Positions 18,815 to 22,998 of a DNA stretch of 22,998 nucleotides are shown here, piece by piece. The notes under the pieces are model-generated. The model had not been told where the DNA came from and searched no databases. It saw only the letters and a program-made list of their open reading frames with translations. The position numbers and the translations under genes are program-made. Position 1 is the stretch's first letter. Each line of letters begins with the position of its first letter. The stretch is from assembly GCA_019648995.1 (NCBI GenBank), contig BLXT01003738.1:1686307-1709304 (forward strand), given 5' to 3'. Origin of the DNA: Plakobranchus ocellatus. Lineage: Eukaryota > Mollusca > Gastropoda > Plakobranchidae.

Positions 18815-19145
18815 CTGATAATAAATCAAGTAAAGAAAGGCATGCATTAATAACAAAGAGAGAATAAACTATAAAATATAAAAAAAAAAATTATATATAA
18901 AAAAAGATAACAGTACTTTATATTCTTTAAACCGGAGTATGAAATATCAGCTGTGACTTTGAAGCTGTTCAATTGTTCAACTTTCTCTAGATGATTTGAA
19001 AAAAGCAAAACAGTTAAATTTGAAATTGAATTACCCATTTAGTGGATATCATTTACTTATGGCATGGGAATAAAAAGAAATACCCTATACATTGAGGGAA
19101 TACATTATACTATTATTTGTTGCAGTAAACGCTATAACTAGAGCC

Positions 19146-19230
<85 letters not shown>

Positions 19231-21832
19231 TATTTAAATTTACAGACATATTGCTGCAATTACCAGCCGAACTTTGAAAGATCAATATTTAATATATACA
19301 AAAACCTCAAAACCTAAGAGACCAATTCTAAAAAATGTTAAGTACCCTTTGCATAATTTAACTATGAAACAAGGTTAACTAAAAAAAAAAAAGCAGAGAA
19401 AAAAAAATTTACTTTATAAAAAAATTAAATTGATAAAGACAATTGAGCGGAAATAAATGTTCTTTTTTGGCTTCCATAATATTCCTAAAGATGCACTGTA
19501 TTAATAATACCTCATTTGTGCTTTTATGCGATACCGCAGCACACATTTTAAGAACATCAATGCAGAAGTGCTGCCCGAATTCAAAGTATGTAGAGCGCTT
19601 AGGATGGGCATAATATTTCATCAATTCAGCATGAAGCTCACTTCCATGATAATCTATTAAAAAAAAAATTAGATTTAAGAAAACTTCATAGATAAAAGTT
19701 CAATTCTTTGCATATCTATTCTTTTAAAAAATAAAATGAATATGAAAGTAAAAAAAAAAAAATGATGATAGCATGAAAAATACATTATAGAATAATTAAT
19801 GCTTTATTTCAGATGAAGGCTCTGTTAGAATGTGGTTGCTGAATAACAAGGTTACTGCTGAAAAAAAAAAAGTAAATTAAAGCCTATATCAATTAAAATC
19901 CCACCTTTGATAAAGTTGCAGACTTTCAGCATTGTGGATGGTTTGTATTCAGAAATTTGAAATCGCTGCTCATCACAAACTGATGCAATCACCTCATCTA
20001 CATGCTTGCCTAGACTTTTGGATGGGCTTCTCATCATACGGTCCAGCACTTAAAGAGGAAAAAAAAATTCATGCAAATATAATATGGAATAGAAAAGCAT
20101 AAAATTATTCTATGTCCAAGGCCAAAAAGAAAAAAAAAATAAAAGTAAAATAGAGTTCTTGCTTGGTCAAAGCTTTGGGGAACCAGGAATAGGGTCCTGA
20201 TTATTCTTGGCATACAGCATTCTTAAAAAGTTTGCCATTGCTTTCCTTGGCCGTGTTTGCTTTCACTGGGTCTTAACAGACCTAGTTGCCCATTTAGTGC
20301 TGGGTGGACACAGAGAAGCAATGAAAAATTGACTTAGCCCAGACTGGGATTCAAACCACAGACCTCTCACTTAATAGCCAACAGCCCTATCAGATAACGT
20401 AACAATTGTCCTAAAATATTTAATTATCAATTTTTGAAAAAAATCTATATTGATAAAAGCATCACTAAAGAAAACCTCAAAAAACACAAGAACACCCTCC
20501 CACACATTCACAATTGCATCATCATAAATGTGAGTGTGTCACCAAAAATGTGACGGACTGCGAGCAAAATATTCTCGAGTGTACCAAAGTATATAAAATA
20601 TTACTTGACAAACTTCAGTCATACAAAAGTTTGTCAAGTAATATTTTAAAATATGTATCAGATCGCAAAGATATCACTGAAAAAATCGGAGAGAATTTTA
20701 AAACAAAACCTTACTATCCCATAATAATTAGAAATTCTAGTTTGGTTATATGCATTCCAAACAAAACAAACAAGAAACTTATTTTTGGAAAAAAAATTCT
20801 GAGCCAATGCCACTGACATTAAATGTTATAAACAAACCATCTGCAATAGAGAAAAACATGCAAGAAGATTAGCTGGAGCTTTGAGTTTGAAGATGAAATC
20901 AATATAAAAAAAATGAAAAAGAAAACATGGTGGAACAAAAAAAAAGTGTTATGCTCAACAGAGGAAAGATTAATTAACTTCACCTTTCACGGTAATCTCG
21001 CAACCACTGCAGCGAAGTTCTGAGAAAAAAAAAGAAAAAAAAACGCACTCATTTCATTCAATCGTATAGGATAAAACAATTATCACAAAACAATCAATAT
21101 AAAAAGTAACAAGTACTAATTATTTTATGAAACAGAAAATACATTTTTTATTATTAAATTTTCATACATTCTAATCTTTAAGATGTCATTTGGTAAAATT
21201 TTTATTATAAATCAGATGAAATTCAGTTCAAATTCTTTAAGGCCTAGGTAATAATCTAGATCTACATAAATCTAAAGATTTATCAAGCCTTGCATGCATT
21301 TAAAGACTAAGTAAAAAATGACAACTTTGACTGGTGATGGCTTCTATAGCAAAAGTTTATTATTCTGTATAATGTATAATTCTGTATAAAGATAATTCTG
21401 TTGAAAAATTTCAAGAACTTAAATAATGATGCAGCCTTGTTTTAACATCAAAACTTGTAAGAGAAAATCTAAAACAGGTGTAAAAAAATTTATGACAGCT
21501 TTAAATTTGTATTTAAGAAAAAAAAAACAAAAAACCTTTGGTTAGAGATTAGTAAAGGATACTCCGATTTTTTTTGTCTGGGTGTGCCACATTAGTGAAA
21601 TCTAGATCTATAGTAAAGAGGAAAGCCTCCACAAACCTTGCTCTAAATTCAGATTTGGATTGCAGCCCAGATCCATTACCTAGCTCTTTGGCTCGAGAAA
21701 TTTAGTAGAGAACCTTGAGTGAAATAATAACAAAGATATCTCACCTTTAGGAACGGCATCGAAAAAAGCTTCTTTTCCGTAAGTTAATGACATAAACAAC
21801 AAAGCACACGTTAGCCTGTATGTTATAGCCAT
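18704..21832 (-). CDS. Canopy/saposin-like ER-lumenal protein with HDEL, 5 exons
   Basis: Spliced minus-strand gene: complement(join(18704..18814, 19511..19653, 19905..20048, 20984..21019, 21745..21832)). It is 522 nt, 173 residues plus TAA, and all introns are GT-AG. Seen: an N-terminal signal peptide (residues 1-19, hydrophobic CALLFMSLTYG); C33xxC36, C66, C85, C120 and C127 (C120-x6-C127); an acidic/aromatic stretch after C85; and a C-terminal HDEL retrieval signal. Size (CNPY2 is 182), CxxC, the C-x6-C pair and HDEL all fit canopy/MIR-interacting saposin-like proteins (DUF3456). These are ER folding factors for receptors such as TLRs, LDLR-family and FGF signalling proteins. ER residence is firm. 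The canopy assignment is from cysteine layout, not from strong sequence identity. Other saposin-like ER proteins (e.g. MZB1-type) are the alternative. Confidence 0.8.
19149..19226. repeat. (TA)39 microsatellite
   Basis: An uninterrupted TA dinucleotide tract of 78 bases lies in intron 4 of the canopy-like gene. It is expected to be length-polymorphic and able to extrude cruciform structures. It creates a spurious Tyr-Ile repeat ORF. Confidence 0.97.
19511..19653 (-). CDS. Canopy-like gene exon 4
   Basis: 143 nt, starts with two bases completing Asp and ends in phase 0. Encodes YHGSELHAELMKYYAHPKRS, then FGQHFCIDVLKMCAAV and KSTNE. Contains the last two cysteines in a C-x6-C spacing. Acceptor ttttttttaatag, donor GAG|gtatta (weak at +5). 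Confidence 0.82.
19905..20048 (-). CDS. Canopy-like gene exon 3
   Basis: 144 nt, phase 1/1. Encodes VLDRMMRSPSKSLGKHVDEV, then SVCDEQRFQISEYKPS and KVCNFIK. Contains the third and fourth domain cysteines. Acceptor tcctctttaag, donor AAAG|gtggga. The CDEQRF..Y segment resembles the CD-x-x-x-x-Y region of canopy proteins. Confidence 0.82.
20160..20405 (-). mobile_element. tRNA-derived SINE
   Basis: On the minus strand the element starts near 20405 with a tRNA-like head: A-box-like TATCTGATAGG (about 20387-20397), an anticodon-arm-like GGCTATTAAGTGA, and a B box GGTTTGAATCC (20347-20357, consensus GGTTCGANTCC). The head resembles a tRNA-Lys. A tRNA-unrelated body follows (cagcactaaatgggcaac..., gccaaggaaagcaatggcaaac). 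It ends near 20160, and oligo-T/A-rich sequence lies just beyond at 20128-20140. It lies in intron 2 of the canopy-like gene, in the same orientation as the gene. Pol III promoter boxes are seen; the family name is not known to me. Confidence 0.7.
20594..20648. repeat. Perfect 22-bp hairpin
   Basis: The left arm 20594-20615 (TAAAATATTACTTGACAAACTT) is fully complementary to the right arm 20627-20648, with an 11-base loop (cagtcatacaa). It lies in intron 2 of the canopy-like gene. The size is near that of a miRNA precursor, but perfect pairing and a short stem point more to an inverted repeat or a foldback remnant. Confidence 0.85.
20984..21019 (-). CDS. Canopy-like gene exon 2, 36-nt CxxC exon
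   Basis: A very short exon: AA completes Glu, followed by LRCSGCEITVK and one trailing base. Acceptor ttttttctcag, donor AAAG|gtgaag. It carries the CxxC pair that opens the saposin-like domain. Skipping it (36 nt) would keep the frame and remove both cysteines. Confidence 0.8.
21745..21832 (-). CDS. Canopy-like gene exon 1, signal peptide
   Basis: 88 nt. ATG at 21832-21830 sits in a good context (A at -3, G at +4). Encodes MAITYRLTCALLFMSLTYG, a typical signal peptide with likely cleavage near Gly19, then KEAFFDAVPK. The donor is AAAG|gtgaga, leaving one base of a Glu codon. Confidence 0.82.
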
Positions 21833-21874
21833 TCTTCGCGCAATGCCTTTTCAAAAGGTCCGAATTCAAGAACT

Positions 21875-21890
21875 TAGATCTAGATCTAGA
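21875..21890. repeat. TAGATCTAGATCTAGA palindromic repeat
   Basis: Short (TAGATC)n tract in the 5' leader region of the canopy-like gene, containing the palindrome TCTAGATCTAGA. Related words occur near 21255, 21600 and 14058, and a shorter ATAGATCTAT at about 134. Such motifs are frequent in gastropod genomes as I recall them; this is weak evidence for the host. Confidence 0.6.
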
Positions 21891-22086
21891 CTTGTGTGTT
21901 ATTTAGATCGGTTTCTGCCAGCAAGGTTGATATAAGAATCTGTTTTAATTTGGAACAAATTATGTCGAGATAAAGGTCCTTTTTGTATTTCAGATTTAAA
22001 AAGAGAACATTCAAACAATATATAATATCTTCCTCAAACAACTTGTCAAAGCCAATGACACTGAACAAAATCGAAATTGTTTACAT

Positions 22087-22094
22087 CGGAAGTG
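22087..22094 (+). promoter_or_regulatory. ETS/GABP-type site CGGAAGTG
   Basis: CGGAAGTG fits the ETS-family core promoter consensus. Such sites usually sit within about 50 bases of start sites of housekeeping genes. With the X-box 30 bases away, it suggests the minus-strand transcript begins near 22080, giving a leader of about 250 bases. Confidence 0.45.
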
Positions 22095-22123
22095 AACGTG
22101 TACGACGCTCATTTGGAGAGTGC

Positions 22124-22137
22124 GTTGCCAAGGAAAC
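22124..22137. promoter_or_regulatory. X-box (RFX site) in shared promoter region
   Basis: GTTGCC-AA-GGAAAC matches the RFX X-box consensus (two half-sites, 2-base spacer). It lies 292 bases upstream of the canopy-like ATG on the minus strand and about 170 bases before a possible + strand start at 22305. X-boxes mark ciliary gene promoters. The canopy-like protein is not an obvious ciliary gene, so a divergent + strand gene is a plausible target. Confidence 0.55.
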
Positions 22138-22998
22138 GGTCGTGTTTAAAAAGTTAAAATAATTTGTTTATTTATTATTGTTTAAGAACACAATTTATTT
22201 ATTTTTTAAAAAATCTGTTTTCAAATAAAACTGTTGCTCAAAATTATTCCTCTCTGTTGTCTTTCTACAAGGAGGTGGGGAAAAGAAGCACCGAACTTTA
22301 GTTCATGAATCAAGCTGACGAAAAATCTGCAAGAAAGATTAGGCAATCCATAATGGCTATTCAGTATTAGTCACGATAAAGACTTAGAGGGGCGTAAACT
22401 GTTCAAGAGTAACTTGAAAAATGTTTTGGTGTGTTAGACATGCACTAAAAATAAGTTTAGCTGACTTAATGATTTACTTTACAATTTAAATTGTACTTAA
22501 TTCAGAATAAAATTCCATTCAAGGCAATTGTTACTTCACCCAGAAATTTCAAAAAGAAAAAGAAAAAAAAAAAAATACCGTCGAATCATTGAACATGATT
22601 GAACAACAGGACATGCAATCAATTAATCATCTTCAGAGAAAATTTGCGAATAAAAGCTTTGCCGCGGTCAACATTTATTATTATTATTGCCCTAAACAAA
22701 ATATTCAGACAGCCTCTTGCATGCTTTCGTTCTTCACAACCACTATGTCAAAACCCTAGATCTTTTCTTATCTTTATCTCCATCTCATCCAGTGGCGATA
22801 TCTTTGGTCCGTTTTAAGACTTATCTAATCTCGCGAGTATCGATTCAAATTAAAAAAATAAAATCTCTCCACTCAAAGTTGTCAAGTTCCTGCAGTAGGC
22901 TACTAATTTACGTCGTCAAAAATAAGAAGTATCTAGCTGAGATGGGAAAGGAAAAAGAAAACAACAACAACAACAAAAAAAAAAAAAAAAAAAAAAAA
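22138..22998. other. Flank beyond the promoter, ends in poly-A
   Basis: No gene confirmed. A short + strand ORF at 22305-22370 (MNQADEKSARKIRQSIMAIQ) could be a first exon. The last 45 bases are (AAC)5 followed by a pure A run to the window edge, preceded by ATGGGAAAGG at 22942. The A run may be a retroposon tail, low-complexity sequence or a contig edge. Confidence 0.5.

Noticed and set aside
18847-19038. 63-codon minus-strand ORF, tested as an extra exon between exons 4 and 5 of the canopy-like gene
   Set aside because: The only acceptor-like site (catctag) gives an early stop in the phase required, and no donor returns to phase 0. Exons 4 and 5 join directly in frame.
19092-19277. ORF with a long Tyr-Ile repeat
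   Set aside because: It is only a translation of the TA microsatellite.
20514-20816. 100-codon + ORF in intron 2 of the canopy-like gene
   Set aside because: It contains the perfect hairpin, is Lys/Ile/Asn-rich as AT-rich DNA predicts, and has no recognised motif. It is more likely a transposon remnant or chance than a gene.
1-22998. tRNA, rRNA, CRISPR, operons or bacterial elements
   Set aside because: None seen. The only tRNA-like sequence is the SINE head, which is not a functional cloverleaf.
22942-22998. ATGGGAAAGG... opening a Lys/Asn-rich protein at the window edge
   Set aside because: The reading is driven by (AAC)5 and a pure A run. It cannot be told from low-complexity DNA.

Overview
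This is a eukaryotic nuclear window. It is AT-rich, with GT-AG introns, poly-A/T runs and microsatellites, and it has no bacterial operon features. Two spliced protein genes lie tail to tail. Scattered TCTAGATCTA-type palindromes, moderate introns and the general texture suggest a lophotrochozoan, most likely a heterobranch gastropod snail. That host call is inference; no marker gene in the window fixes it.

Region 1 (about 1-12530, + strand) is the 3' fifteen coding exons of the ciliary gene IFT70 (TTC30 / fleer / DYF-1), from 1351 to the stop at 12124-12126. All phases join to one frame of 629 codons. The first coding exon, about 20 residues by comparison with the human protein, is not in the window. 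IFT70 is a TPR superhelix of the IFT-B core that wraps IFT52 during intraflagellar transport. Intron 7792-8459 holds a phase-compatible alternative last exon with its own AATAAA signal. The 3' UTR carries a coding-like downstream ORF.

Region 2 (about 12530-18665) lies between the two 3' ends and has no intact gene. It contains a perfect RFX X-box palindrome beside a YY1-type motif in what looks like an old interspersed repeat (14600-15060), a decayed coding sequence with one in-frame stop and two frame shifts (15828-16426), and an unassigned Cys-rich minus-strand ORF (16687-16995).

Region 3 (18704-21832, - strand) is a complete five-exon gene for a 173-residue ER-lumenal protein: signal peptide, CxxC, six cysteines in a saposin/canopy-like pattern, and a C-terminal HDEL. 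Its introns hold a tRNA-derived SINE, a perfect 22-bp hairpin and a (TA)39 microsatellite. Upstream, at 22087-22137, an ETS site and an X-box (GTTGCC-AA-GGAAAC) form a compact promoter. An X-box is the usual mark of ciliary genes, so this promoter may also serve an unseen divergent + strand gene. The window ends in a poly-A run.

The two genes are not obviously in one pathway. IFT70 acts in cilia. The canopy-like protein would act in ER folding or secretion of client proteins.
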